Below are positions 53,998-64,000 of a stretch of 64,000 nucleotides of DNA, one piece after another; position 1 is the stretch's first letter; every line of letters begins with the position of its first letter. Under the pieces are notes generated by a model. The model had not been told where the DNA came from. It saw only the letters and a list, made by a program, of their open reading frames with translations, and did not search any database. The stretch covers positions 1 to 64,000 of the forward strand of contig JADBKE010000011.1 in NCBI GenBank assembly GCA_014896535.1. Reading direction: 5' to 3'. Position numbers and translations under genes: made by a program. The DNA is from Candidatus Fermentithermobacillaceae bacterium (GTDB taxonomy: Bacteria > Bacillota > Sulfobacillia > Fermentithermobacillales > DUSS01).

Positions 53998-54990
53998 ATG
54001 AAAGCGACGCGAGAAGCATACGGCGAAACCCTCGTTGAACTCGGCAGAGAACATCCCGAAATAGTGGTACTGGACGCAGACTTGTCGTCTTCGACCATGA
54101 CATCAAAGTTTGCCAAGGAATTTCCCGAAAGATTCTTTAACTTCGGGATCGCCGAGGCCAACATGATGGGCGCTGCGGCGGGTCTGGCGAGGTCGGGAAA
54201 GGTGCCTTTTGCCTCCACTTTTGCGGTATTCGCGTCCGGAAGAGCTTATGACCAGGTGCGGCAGTCTATTGCCTATCCGGGCTTCAACGTCAAGATCGCC
54301 GCCTCTCACGGCGGATTGACAGTCGGTCCTGACGGCGCATCCCATCAAGCTCTGGAAGATGTAGCGTTAATGCGGGTCATACCCGGTATGACCGTGATAG
54401 TGCCGGCGGATGCCGAGGAAACGAGGCAGGTGGTGCGGTGGGCTGCCGCTCATGACGGGCCTGTCTACATCAGACTCGGAAGATCGCCCGTTCCCGATGT
54501 GTTTCCCCAGGGCGCGAAGATCCAGCCGGGAAAAGCTAGCGTCGTAAAGGACGCAAAGGGGCGCGGTTTTGGGGAAATGCGACCGGAGGGAGAACGGGAT
54601 GGCCTTGATGCGGACGTGGCTATCCTGGCCAACGGGATCATGGTTTCGAAGTGTCTGGAGGCATGGGAGATCCTGACTGCCGAAGGGATTAAGTCAGTTG
54701 TGGTGGATGTGGCATTCGTGAAGCCGCTGGATGAGAAGACCCTCATCGAACTCGCCGAGCGGTGCGGGGCCTTCGTCACGGCCGAAGAGCACAGCGTGAT
54801 AGGGGGATTGGGGGGTGCCGTGACGGAGTTCCTTTCGGAAAACCGCCCTTGTCCTGTGGTGCGTGTTGGAGTGCGGGACAGGTTCGGCCAGTCGGGAACG
54901 CCCGAGGAACTTCTGGTCGAATACGGTCTGACTCCAGGACACGTAGCCGAGGCGGCCCGCAAAGCTGTCCGTTTAAAATGGGCGGTATGA
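53998..54990 (+). CDS. transketolase, C-terminal (pyrimidine-binding) subunit
   Basis: Second half of the split transketolase, 330 residues. Typical motifs are VVLDADLSSST, the catalytic-Glu region FNFGIAEANMMGAAAGLA, and SHGGLTVGPDGASHQALEDVALMR. An insert of about 20 charged residues (about 180-200, KGRGFGEMRPEGERDGLD) lies between the pyrimidine-binding and C-terminal domains. GGGAGG lies before the ATG. Confidence 0.95.
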   Translation: MKATREAYGETLVELGREHPEIVVLDADLSSSTMTSKFAKEFPERFFNFGIAEANMMGAAAGLARSGKVPFASTFAVFASGRAYDQVRQSIAYPGFNVKIAASHGGLTVGPDGASHQALEDVALMRVIPGMTVIVPADAEETRQVVRWAAAHDGPVYIRLGRSPVPDVFPQGAKIQPGKASVVKDAKGRGFGEMRPEGERDGLDADVAILANGIMVSKCLEAWEILTAEGIKSVVVDVAFVKPLDEKTLIELAERCGAFVTAEEHSVIGGLGGAVTEFLSENRPCPVVRVGVRDRFGQSGTPEELLVEYGLTPGHVAEAARKAVRLKWAV

Positions 54991-55124
54991 ATTTCCACAC
55001 TTCAAGTGCGCTTTGCGGAACAGGATCGTGTCGAGCGCTGTCGAAGAATATATAGAATCGGGACAAGCAGTTCTCCACCCGTTCGGGAGCGGGTTTGGTC
55101 GGAAGATTCGGGGGGAGAGGGTTT

Positions 55125-55805
55125 TTGATTCGCCTCACAAACGTCGAAAAGACGTATAACGGACACATCACCGCCCTTTCCGGCATCAACTTGCAGGTGG
55201 AGAAAGGCGAATTCGTATTTTTGGTCGGGCCCAGCGGAGCGGGAAAGTCCACCCTGATCAAGCTCCTTTACCGCGAGGAAGTTCCCACCAAAGGGCAGGT
55301 GTACGTTTTAGGGGAGGACCTGGGCCGCATGCGGAGGAGCCAGATTCCTTTCTTCAGGCGCAGGATAGGGGTGGTCTTTCAGGACTTCAAGCTCCTCGAG
55401 GACAGGACCGTGTATGAAAACGTGGCGTTTGCTTTGCGCGTGACCAACTGCCCTGCCCGGGAAATACAGAAACGGGTGATGAACGCCCTACATATCGTAA
55501 ATCTTCGAGACAGACGCGACGCGTATCCGCAGGAACTTTCCGGGGGAGAGCAGCAACGAGTGGCCATCGCCAGGGCGCTGGTGAGAAAACCCGAGATACT
55601 TCTGGCGGACGAACCCACCGGCAATCTAGACCCCTCGACTTCGATGGAGATTTTCCAGTTGCTCGAGCGGGCCAACCTCTACGGTACCACCGTGGTGGTT
55701 GCAACGCACGCCCGAGCTTTTGTCGATGCGATGAAAAAACGGGTGGTCGAGCTGAGAGAGGGCAGAATCGTACGGGACGTCCGGCGCGGATCTTACTCTG
55801 AGTGA
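55125..55805 (+). CDS. ftsE: cell-division ABC transporter ATPase FtsE
   Basis: ATPase of the FtsEX complex, which drives wall hydrolases. The TTG at 55125 gives [13 protein letters not shown], the family start, with GGGGGAGAGG upstream; the frame is open from 55095. The 226-residue protein has Walker [10 protein letters not shown] (35-43), signature [15 protein letters not shown] and Walker [13 protein letters not shown]. ftsX follows after about 10 nt. Confidence 0.97.
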   Translation: MIRLTNVEKTYNGHITALSGINLQVEKGEFVFLVGPSGAGKSTLIKLLYREEVPTKGQVYVLGEDLGRMRRSQIPFFRRRIGVVFQDFKLLEDRTVYENVAFALRVTNCPAREIQKRVMNALHIVNLRDRRDAYPQELSGGEQQRVAIARALVRKPEILLADEPTGNLDPSTSMEIFQLLERANLYGTTVVVATHARAFVDAMKKRVVELREGRIVRDVRRGSYSE

Positions 55806-55815
55806 GGTCATTGTG

Positions 55816-56688
55816 ATGTTTCACGCATTTGCCGAAGCATGGAAAGGCTTGAGGAGAAACGGCCTTTCTTCGTTCTTGTCCCTCTTGACCACATTCATCG
55901 CCTTGTCCCTTGTGGGCGCCACGTTTCTGGTGGAAGCGAACCTTAAATACATGTTCAAAACGGTCGAACAGGGGATGGACGTTCAGGCGTTCCTGAAAAA
56001 GGGCATCTCCCCCGCGGAGGTCGATGGAATACTCGCGGCCGTCAAGAAAATACCCGGGGTAAGAGATGTGACGTATGTGAGCCCTGAGGATGGCCTCAAA
56101 GAATTGCGGGAAATGTTTCAGGATATGGCGTCCGTACTGGATGGTCTCGAGGCAAACAACCCGCTTCCGCCGAAAATCGAAGTGAAAACCACCGGCGTTG
56201 AGCAGATAGTTTCCGTAGCTTCTGCACTGAGAGAGATAGCCGGCGTAGAGGATGTGATTTACCAGAAAGAAGCTCAGAAAAAGCTCGAGGCCATAGGAAG
56301 AGTTCTGCAAATGGCGGGTCTCGCAGGAGTCATTTCCATGGGTGCAGTTTCGGTCCTGGTCATCGGCAACAGCATCAGGCTTACCATCTTCGCCCGCCGA
56401 CATGAGGTGGCAATCATGAAGCTGGTCGGTGCCACCGACGGATTCATCACGGCCCCCTTTTTCTGCGAAGGACTGCTACTGGGGTTTTTTGGAGCTCTTG
56501 CCGCTTCCGGAATGCTCATCGGGGTGTACTACTGGCTCTCGCGGTGGCTTGCGGCGACCTTACCTTACCTTCCCGTTCTTCCCCTGGACAGTGACTTGAC
56601 CGCCGACATCCTGACTATCCTGGTGATCACCGGTCTTGCTGTGGGTGGGTTCGGGTCCGCTTTGTCGCTGAGAAAGTACCTCACCTAG
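55816..56688 (+). CDS. ftsX: cell-division protein FtsX
   Basis: Membrane partner of FtsE, about 290 residues. It has one membrane helix at about 20-42, an extracytoplasmic domain (about 45-165) that would contact the hydrolase, and three C-terminal helices (about 170-285), the MacB/FtsX pattern. ATG 55816 is favoured over GTG 55813 by spacing from GAGGTC. The adjacent M23 gene is the likely activated enzyme. Confidence 0.96.
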   Translation: MFHAFAEAWKGLRRNGLSSFLSLLTTFIALSLVGATFLVEANLKYMFKTVEQGMDVQAFLKKGISPAEVDGILAAVKKIPGVRDVTYVSPEDGLKELREMFQDMASVLDGLEANNPLPPKIEVKTTGVEQIVSVASALREIAGVEDVIYQKEAQKKLEAIGRVLQMAGLAGVISMGAVSVLVIGNSIRLTIFARRHEVAIMKLVGATDGFITAPFFCEGLLLGFFGALAASGMLIGVYYWLSRWLAATLPYLPVLPLDSDLTADILTILVITGLAVGGFGSALSLRKYLT

Positions 56689-56701
56689 GAGGGCGGTTCT
56701 G

Positions 56702-57892
56702 TTGAGGCTTCAAAAGGGAAAGACAGGTACGTTGAAAAACGGGGCCGGTTTCGTCCGCCCGGCTTGTTTCCTCCTTATGGCAGCGCTCCTTGTGGTGACG
56801 CTGGCGACCCCTGTTCGCCGGTGTCGCGCCACCGGTGATGTGCTCGATGAGAAGCTTCGGCAACTGGACGAACTTCAAAGGGAAATAGAACAATACAAAA
56901 AGGACATCGAATCGAAGAAGAAGACGGAGCGCTCGCTGGCGGCCGAAATCGCCCGTCTCGAACGGGAAATCGAGTTGACGAACAAAGAGATCGCTTACAT
57001 AGAAGTGCGAACGGAATACCTGAATGCGAGGCTGGACAAGACGAGGAAAGAGATTGCCGCCACGGAAGCGAAGCTCCAGACTCAGCAGAAACTGTTTGAG
57101 GACCGCCTCGTCGCAATGTACAAGGTCGGAAGCGTTTCCTATGTGGAACTGCTTCTCAGCGCCAAAAGTCTCACGGATCTCATGACCCGTGCCAGATACC
57201 TCAAGGAAATTGCGCGCCAGGACGCGTCCATCATCGAAGAGTACAAGAAAACGAAAGACCAGCTAAATGCTTTGAAACAGAGTCTCGAGGGCGACATTCG
57301 GGAGCTGGCAAACCTCAGGATCGACCGGGAGAGAAAGGTCCATCAGGTGGCTTCAAGAGCCAAGGAGAGAGAGACATATCTCGCCCAGATCCAGTCGGAC
57401 CGAAAGAAACTCGAGGAGGCCCTGGATGAGCTCGAGAGAGAGTCCCAGCTCCTCGCCGAGGAAATCGAGAGACTACAGGCCCAGTCGTCCAGACCGGGCA
57501 AGGCGAACCTTTCCATGATCTGGCCGGTCCAGGGAACGATCACATCGTACTTCGGCAACCGCATCCATCCGATTCTCGGAGACGCCCGTTTCCACGCGGG
57601 GATCGACATAGCGGCGGGGTACGGAACCCCCATACGGGCAGCGGAGGACGGCAGGGTTTTGGTAGCGAGGTACGAAGGCGGATACGGAAACTACGTAGTC
57701 CTGGACCACGGAGGCGGGATATCCACGGTGTACGCCCATTGTCAGAGCCTTCTCGTCAAGGTGGGTCAGGAGGTCACCCGCGGGCAGGTGATTGCCAAGG
57801 TTGGTAGCACCGGGCTGAGTACCGGGCCACACCTTCACTTCGAAGTCCGGGTGCAGGGCCAACCCACGAATCCCCTGAACTATTTGCCTTGA
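56702..57892 (+). CDS. FtsEX-linked M23 peptidoglycan hydrolase (coiled-coil/LytM)
   Basis: Secreted wall endopeptidase or hydrolase activator of the EnvC/CwlO kind. The 396-residue protein has a signal peptide (about 1-45), a long coiled coil (about 48-270, two arms as in EnvC), and a LytM domain (about 275-396). Zinc ligands are visible in FHAGIDIA (H-x-x-x-D) and TGPHLHFEV (H-x-H), so the domain looks catalytic. It starts 13 nt after ftsX with TTG and GGAGGG upstream. Gene order ftsE-ftsX-M23 supports direct control by FtsEX. Confidence 0.92.
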   Translation: MRLQKGKTGTLKNGAGFVRPACFLLMAALLVVTLATPVRRCRATGDVLDEKLRQLDELQREIEQYKKDIESKKKTERSLAAEIARLEREIELTNKEIAYIEVRTEYLNARLDKTRKEIAATEAKLQTQQKLFEDRLVAMYKVGSVSYVELLLSAKSLTDLMTRARYLKEIARQDASIIEEYKKTKDQLNALKQSLEGDIRELANLRIDRERKVHQVASRAKERETYLAQIQSDRKKLEEALDELERESQLLAEEIERLQAQSSRPGKANLSMIWPVQGTITSYFGNRIHPILGDARFHAGIDIAAGYGTPIRAAEDGRVLVARYEGGYGNYVVLDHGGGISTVYAHCQSLLVKVGQEVTRGQVIAKVGSTGLSTGPHLHFEVRVQGQPTNPLNYLP

Positions 57893-57974
57893 CCAGGACG
57901 ATCTCAAAACCCGTTTTAGCGTTCTTCCCGAGACGGACCAGGAAAACCGGCCCGTAGTCCCTCCGGTTGAGGTA

Positions 57975-57983
57975 TGCTACACT
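57975..57983 (+). promoter_or_regulatory. possible extended -10 promoter for ctp
   Basis: TGCTACACT (57975-57983) fits TGnTAnAnT. No -35 is visible at the right distance. Confidence 0.3.
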
Positions 57984-58122
57984 AGCATTGTCGCAAAAAC
58001 AGGCCGAAGATGACAGTTTGCGTCAACATCCGGCACGGCAGTCCCGGATGAAGCGTCAGGCGTTTGTTGGTCGTGCGTCGGCCCATCGAAATGCTGTGGC
58101 CATCGGAGTGGTGACGAACTGT

Positions 58123-59259
58123 ATGCCCAAGAAGAGAGTTTTCTTACTTTGCGCCGTGACGGCCATCGTCGCGCTGGCCGTCGGCGCCGCTGGAACGGCC
58201 ATCGGAATCCTCATGTGGAGCCCCTGGGGAAAACTCGTCCGCATTTCCCGACTGGTGGAGGCTACTTATTACAAGCCGATTGATCCGGCTATTTTACCGG
58301 AGGGAGCGGCACGCGGCATCCTTCAGTCGCTGGAGGACCCGTATTCCGAGTATCTGACCGCGGCCGAATGGCGGGAGTTCAAAGTGAGAAGCGCCGGAGA
58401 GTACTCCGGGGTGGGTATCACCATCCAGGAAGACAAGGATGGCAGGGTAATAGTGGTTTCACCGATGAAGGGGAGCCCCGCTGAAAAAGCCGGTGTCCTT
58501 CCCAAAGACGTAATTATCGAGGTGGACGGCGTTCCGGTGAAATCCAGCGACGATGCGGCGGTGCGCATAAGAGGGCCGCAAGGGACCCAGGTTAACATCA
58601 CCGTGCTGCGCGGTGAAGAAAAGATAACCTTCACGTTGACCAGAGCGGTCATCGTCGTCCCGGCTGCGGAATGGCGGATGGCGGAGCCGGAGATAGGGTA
58701 CGTGAAACTCATCAGCTTTACCGAGCGGGCATATCATGACACGGCCGAAGCTATCCAGGATCTCCGGGCGAAAGGAGCCAAAGCTATTATCCTCGACCTC
58801 CGGGATAACGGAGGAGGGGACCTCGATCAATGCGTGAAGGTGGCGGGCCTTTTTATCCCCAAAGGTCCGGTGGTTACTCTCAAGGGAAGAGCTTATCCCC
58901 CCAAGACTTACCAAACCGAGGGCGAAGGATTGGGAATGCCTCTGGTGGTGCTGGTGAACGACCTTACGGCTAGCGCTTCGGAGATCCTGGCCGGGGCCAT
59001 ACAGGACACCAAGAGCGGGACGATTGTGGGCGTCACCACTTTCGGGAAAGGGGTTGTCCAACAACTATTCCCCCAGCCGGACGGATCGTGCGTTAAAGTG
59101 ACGACCTTTGAGTATTTTACGCCTTCTGGCCGGTCAATCCATGAAAAAGGGATTGTTCCCGACGTGATAGTGGAGAACCCCGAGCCCGGTGCGGAAACGG
59201 ATAGGCAGCTGGAGAAGGCGCTGGAGCTGGCGAGGGAAGCTTTGCGGCATCCTTCTTAG
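58123..59259 (+). CDS. ctpB: C-terminal processing peptidase (S41, CtpA/CtpB type)
   Basis: Secreted serine protease with PDZ domain. ATG 58123 has GGAGTGGTG about 10 nt upstream and gives a normal signal/anchor (about 4-28); longer in-frame starts (58048, 57967) are possible but put a hydrophilic tail before the anchor. The 378-residue protein has a PDZ domain (about 85-165, YSGVGITIQED) and the catalytic Ser in NDLTASASEILAGA and Lys in TTFGKGVVQ. In Bacillus, CtpB at this locus takes part in sporulation signalling. Confidence 0.94.
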   Translation: MPKKRVFLLCAVTAIVALAVGAAGTAIGILMWSPWGKLVRISRLVEATYYKPIDPAILPEGAARGILQSLEDPYSEYLTAAEWREFKVRSAGEYSGVGITIQEDKDGRVIVVSPMKGSPAEKAGVLPKDVIIEVDGVPVKSSDDAAVRIRGPQGTQVNITVLRGEEKITFTLTRAVIVVPAAEWRMAEPEIGYVKLISFTERAYHDTAEAIQDLRAKGAKAIILDLRDNGGGDLDQCVKVAGLFIPKGPVVTLKGRAYPPKTYQTEGEGLGMPLVVLVNDLTASASEILAGAIQDTKSGTIVGVTTFGKGVVQQLFPQPDGSCVKVTTFEYFTPSGRSIHEKGIVPDVIVENPEPGAETDRQLEKALELAREALRHPS

Positions 59260-59308
59260 GCAGGTGCCTGATTTAAGAGGTCCCCGGGCGGAGGGAGGTT
59301 GTGCTGGT

Positions 59309-60565
59309 GTGGGAGCTTTTTCCGATCTCGTCAAGGCGGTCATCCGGTCCTACGGACAGTTGTTGCTTGACCCTGTTACGGGGCTCTTGTTCCTCATCGT
59401 AGTGACGATTGTAGGGACCCAGTACGTACGAATTGAAGTCAGCGAGAAAAAGTCGTTCGGTTACGCCTTTAACAAGGCCCTTCCCCAGATGGTGAAATCC
59501 ATGGCTTTCGGACTGTTGGGAGGGCTTCTGTCTTCGGTCTTGGTGGTACTCATTGGAGTGTCGCTAACCGACAGCGGCGTCCAGTACGTTCTCCCCACTG
59601 CCCTGGCGTTGTACCTAATAAACCCCAGGTTTCTGTGTTTCTCATACGCCGGCGGAATCCTCAGCGTTCTCCACCTTGTCACAGGGTGGCCCCGGGTGAA
59701 CGTGCCTGTCATCACCGGTCTCGTAGCTTGCCTGCACGCCGTGGAATCCCTTTTGATAAGACTAAGCGGGGCTACCTGCGCAAGTCCCGTGGTCTTGAAA
59801 CGGAAAGAGGGCGACGTCGTAGGAGGCTTTGTTTTGCAGCGCTTTTGGCCGGTTCCCCTGATACTGCTCGCTCTCACTACGGTGCCGGAGGGCTCGGTCC
59901 TTCCCGGAGACGTAATAACCCTTCCCGACTGGTGGCCTCTCTTACGTGCTCCGATACCCGAGGGTCCGGGTGTGCCCATCTTCGTGATGACCCCGATCAT
60001 GGCGGGCCTCGGGTATTCCGATCTCGCCCTCACCACCACTCCGGAAAAGCGCTCGCGGGAGACTTCCCGCGCGCTGGCCGTGTATAGCGTAACCCTCCTG
60101 GGGCTTTCGATTTTGTCTTCGCGCCTGGCCCCGCTCCGGTGGGTCGCGGCGCTGTTCGCTCCGGCCGCCCACGAGTTCGTGATATGGATGGGCGTCAGAA
60201 AGGAACGAGAAGGCAAACCCTATTACGTGTCCGCCGAAGGTGTGGGCGCCACCATCCTCGAGGTTGTACCCGGCTCCGAGGCGTCCAGAGCTGGGCTCAA
60301 GCGAGGCAATGTCATAACCTCGATATCCGGCGCGGTGGTCACTCGAGAAAGTCTGGCGAGCTTGAGACAGATAAACGAGGTGGTCCTCGAGGTCGCCACT
60401 TCACCGGAAGACCCGCGGCGAACCACGGTGCACCTGACCAGACAGGGAGATGCGCCGTTCGGATTCTTCACGGCGCCGATGCCTGGAGACCAACCCCTGG
60501 TGGAACTGGGACGCCAGAGCCCCCTCGTCGGCTTCATAAAGAGGATTCTGAGGAGAAGTCGTTGA
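59309..60565 (+). CDS. PDZ-domain membrane protein, MinJ-like
   Basis: A 418-residue protein with seven or eight membrane helices (about 15-300) and a C-terminal PDZ domain (about 310-385, GATILEVVPGSEASRAGLKRGNVITSI). The order ctp, this gene, uvrB equals that of Bacillus minJ, which links MinCD to DivIVA at division sites. GTG 59309 is chosen because GGAGGGAGG lies 10 nt upstream. Sequence similarity to MinJ outside the PDZ domain cannot be judged by eye. Confidence 0.8.
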   Translation: MGAFSDLVKAVIRSYGQLLLDPVTGLLFLIVVTIVGTQYVRIEVSEKKSFGYAFNKALPQMVKSMAFGLLGGLLSSVLVVLIGVSLTDSGVQYVLPTALALYLINPRFLCFSYAGGILSVLHLVTGWPRVNVPVITGLVACLHAVESLLIRLSGATCASPVVLKRKEGDVVGGFVLQRFWPVPLILLALTTVPEGSVLPGDVITLPDWWPLLRAPIPEGPGVPIFVMTPIMAGLGYSDLALTTTPEKRSRETSRALAVYSVTLLGLSILSSRLAPLRWVAALFAPAAHEFVIWMGVRKEREGKPYYVSAEGVGATILEVVPGSEASRAGLKRGNVITSISGAVVTRESLASLRQINEVVLEVATSPEDPRRTTVHLTRQGDAPFGFFTAPMPGDQPLVELGRQSPLVGFIKRILRRSR

Positions 60566-60733
60566 CCGAGCGCCGGCAAACTTCCCCGGGAGAACTTCCT
60601 GCGTTGGAACAGGGTGATAACGTCTGTGCCCATACGATACCTGCTGCCGGGTTGGTCGAGTGGTCGCCCTGGCCGCGCTCCCCTCATTTCCGGCCCCGCG
60701 CAGCAAGGACATGGGAAGGAGAAGGCCAGGGTA

Positions 60734-60747
60734 CGAACATCTGTTGG
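60734..60747 (+). promoter_or_regulatory. LexA (DinR) SOS box upstream of uvrB
   Basis: CGAAC-ATCT-GTTGG against the Gram-positive box CGAAC-N4-GTTCG, one mismatch. It covers the place of the -35 of the TATAAT at 60764, so LexA binding would block the promoter. uvrB is a LexA target in Bacillus. Confidence 0.7.
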
Positions 60748-60763
60748 GTGGCCCCCCGGGGTG

Positions 60764-60769
60764 TATAAT
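60764..60769 (+). promoter_or_regulatory. uvrB promoter -10 element
   Basis: TATAAT, 20 bases before the TTG start, with a weak -35 (CTGTTG at 60741-60746, 17-nt spacer). The leader would be only about 14 nt. Confidence 0.5.
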
Positions 60770-60789
60770 ACTAAATCGAGGGATGAGGC

Positions 60790-62781
<1,992 letters not shown>

Positions 62782-62864
62782 CGTGTCTCACTGGCCAGGA
62801 TGTTCGGGCCGAGCTGCGCGGTCGGAGCTCAAATGTACCGGCGCGATGCGGGATGGTGGCGCGG

Positions 62865-64000
62865 ATGACAGCTGGCAAGATAGTGATAAAGGGCGCACGC
62901 CAGCACAACCTCAAAAACATCGATCTCGAAGTCCCCAGGAACACCCTGACGGTGATCACTGGCATATCCGGGTCGGGGAAGAGCTCGCTTGCCTTCGATA
63001 CCATCTACGCCGAGGGACAGAGGCGGTACGTCGAGTCTCTTTCCGCCTACGCAAGGCAGTTCCTGGGGCTGATGGATAAGCCCGACGTTGACTACATCGA
63101 GGGTCTTTCTCCCGCGATATCCATCGACCAGAAAGCGGGCTCTCGAAACCCCAGGTCCACGGTGGCGACGGTTACGGAAATCTACGATTACCTGCGGCTT
63201 TTGTTCGCAAGGATAGGACATCCCCACTGTCCTTCGTGCGGCAAACCGATTTCCAGGCAGACGGTGGACCAGATAGCCGACCAGATTATGTCGCTGCCGG
63301 AGGGGACCAGGTTTTCGGTCCTGGCCCCGCTGGTGAGAGGAAGGAAAGGCGAATACGAGAAAGTCTTTCAGGATGTGCAGCGGGCCGGGTACCTCAGGGT
63401 GAGGGTGGATGGAGTCACCGCAGAGGTATCCCAGTTCGTCGGCAAGCGCTTGGAGAAGCAGAAGAAGCACAACATAGACGTCGTGGTCGACAGGCTCGTG
63501 GTCAAACCGGGTATCCGGGAGCGGCTTGTAGACTCGCTTGAGGCTGCCTTGTCCCTGTCGGGCAAACTCGTGGGGATAGAAATACCCGGACAGGAAGATA
63601 TGCTCTGGAGTCCCGAACTTTACTGCCCCGAGTGTGGCGTCAGCATAGCCGAGCTCGAGCCGAGGCTCTTCTCCTTTAACAATCCGTTTGGAGCCTGCAA
63701 AGTGTGCAACGGTCTCGGCGTTAACATGGAAATCGATCCCGACCTGGTTATTCCCGATAAGCGGAAGTCCATAGCCGACGGAGCCATTGCTCCGTGGAGC
63801 AGCTCGCCGGACGGGTATTACGCTCAGTTGCTCGAGGCAGTAGCGAATCACTTCGGGTTTTCCACAGAGGTGCCGGTGAGCGAGCTTACCGACGAGCAGC
63901 TCAACATCATCTTGTACGGGGCTCCCGGGGAGCGCATCCTCTTCAGGTACGAAAACGCCTACGGAAGGGTCAGGGAAAGCTGGATCGAATTCGAGGGGGT
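62865..64000 (+). CDS. uvrA: excinuclease ABC subunit A (partial, runs off the window)
   Basis: The first 378 or so residues of UvrA, the damage-recognition ATPase. The start reads [21 protein letters not shown]. Walker A GISGSGKS is at 33-40, followed by [26 protein letters not shown], and the first zinc module starts with CPSCGKP at about residue 125. The frame is open to the last base with no stop, so the gene continues beyond 64000. A long minus-strand open frame covers the same bases but is a shadow. Confidence 0.97.
   Translation, partial: MTAGKIVIKGARQHNLKNIDLEVPRNTLTVITGISGSGKSSLAFDTIYAEGQRRYVESLSAYARQFLGLMDKPDVDYIEGLSPAISIDQKAGSRNPRSTVATVTEIYDYLRLLFARIGHPHCPSCGKPISRQTVDQIADQIMSLPEGTRFSVLAPLVRGRKGEYEKVFQDVQRAGYLRVRVDGVTAEVSQFVGKRLEKQKKHNIDVVVDRLVVKPGIRERLVDSLEAALSLSGKLVGIEIPGQEDMLWSPELYCPECGVSIAELEPRLFSFNNPFGACKVCNGLGVNMEIDPDLVIPDKRKSIADGAIAPWSSSPDGYYAQLLEAVANHFGFSTEVPVSELTDEQLNIILYGAPGERILFRYENAYGRVRESWIEFEG

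Noticed and set aside
60640-60720. A tRNA-like stretch (GGTCGAGTGGT resembles a D-arm).
   Set aside because: No T-loop (GTTCGAAT) and no matching acceptor stem at the right distance.

Overview
The window is a gene-dense, moderately high-GC chromosomal segment from a spore-forming, flagellated member of the Bacillota (Firmicutes). It carries sporulation genes (spoIID, a spoIIQ-like M23 gene, spoIIID), a flagellar hook/filament cluster with the FliW-CsrA pair, the Gram-positive order ftsE-ftsX-M23-ctp-minJ-uvrB-uvrA, an S-box riboswitch and an RF2 frameshift site. The lineage looks Clostridia-like (Moorella/Desulfotomaculum or Limnochordia type), but I cannot place it to genus. Almost every real gene is on the plus strand; only cspA and csaB are reversed. 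I see no rRNA, tRNA, insertion sequence, prophage or CRISPR array.

Layout. (1) 1-8.1 kb: a Wzz-type polysaccharide co-polymerase, a zinc-ribbon protein, then rpmE, DUF1385, prfA, prmC and a Sua5-LMW phosphatase fusion gene. (2) 8.3-13.6 kb: a DUF917 gene, rpiB, a YwlG-family gene, a dCMP deaminase, and wecA/tagO and wecB/mnaA for surface polysaccharide precursors. (3) 13.6-22.7 kb: a complete nine-subunit V-type ATPase (order F-I-K-E-C-G-A-B-D, as in Enterococcus ntp) at the place where related genomes usually carry the F-type atp operon. The rotor subunit keeps the residues that bind Na+ in E. hirae NtpK. (4) 22.9-30.4 kb: murA, spoIID, spoIIQ, spoIIID, mbl, flgF, flgG, a FlgJ-like gene and fabZ. 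(5) 30.4-35.2 kb: SAM-riboswitch-controlled metK, a small membrane protein, a diguanylate cyclase, comF and yvyF. (6) 35.2-41.6 kb: flgM, flgN, flgK, flgL, fliW, csrA, fliD, fliS and a fliT-like gene, with no flagellin gene between csrA and fliD. (7) 41.6-50.9 kb: cspA (minus), hpf, two uncharacterised proteins, a 25-residue peptide gene behind a structured leader, an HD-GYP protein, DUF5317, secA and frameshifted prfB. (8) 50.9-64 kb: csaB (minus), tagA/wecG, a split transketolase, ftsE, ftsX, an M23 hydrolase, ctp, a MinJ-like gene, uvrB behind a LexA box, and the start of uvrA.

How the parts fit. Envelope building recurs throughout: Wzz, WecA/TagO, WecB/MnaA, TagA and CsaB could together make and pyruvylate a secondary cell-wall polymer, with MurA, Mbl and FtsEX-M23 handling peptidoglycan. 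Flagellar genes and c-di-GMP enzymes (one GGDEF, one HD-GYP, each with a similar multi-pass N-terminus) lie around the same core. Regulation readable in the DNA includes a SAM riboswitch with a translational switch on metK, a sigma-D-like promoter before flgM, a LexA box before uvrB, the prfB autoregulatory frameshift, and hairpins covering ribosome binding sites before flgF and the zinc-ribbon gene. The least explained pieces are the gene pair at 42.7-44.6 kb with its downstream leader and micro-ORF, the Sua5-phosphatase fusion, and the V-type for F-type ATPase exchange.
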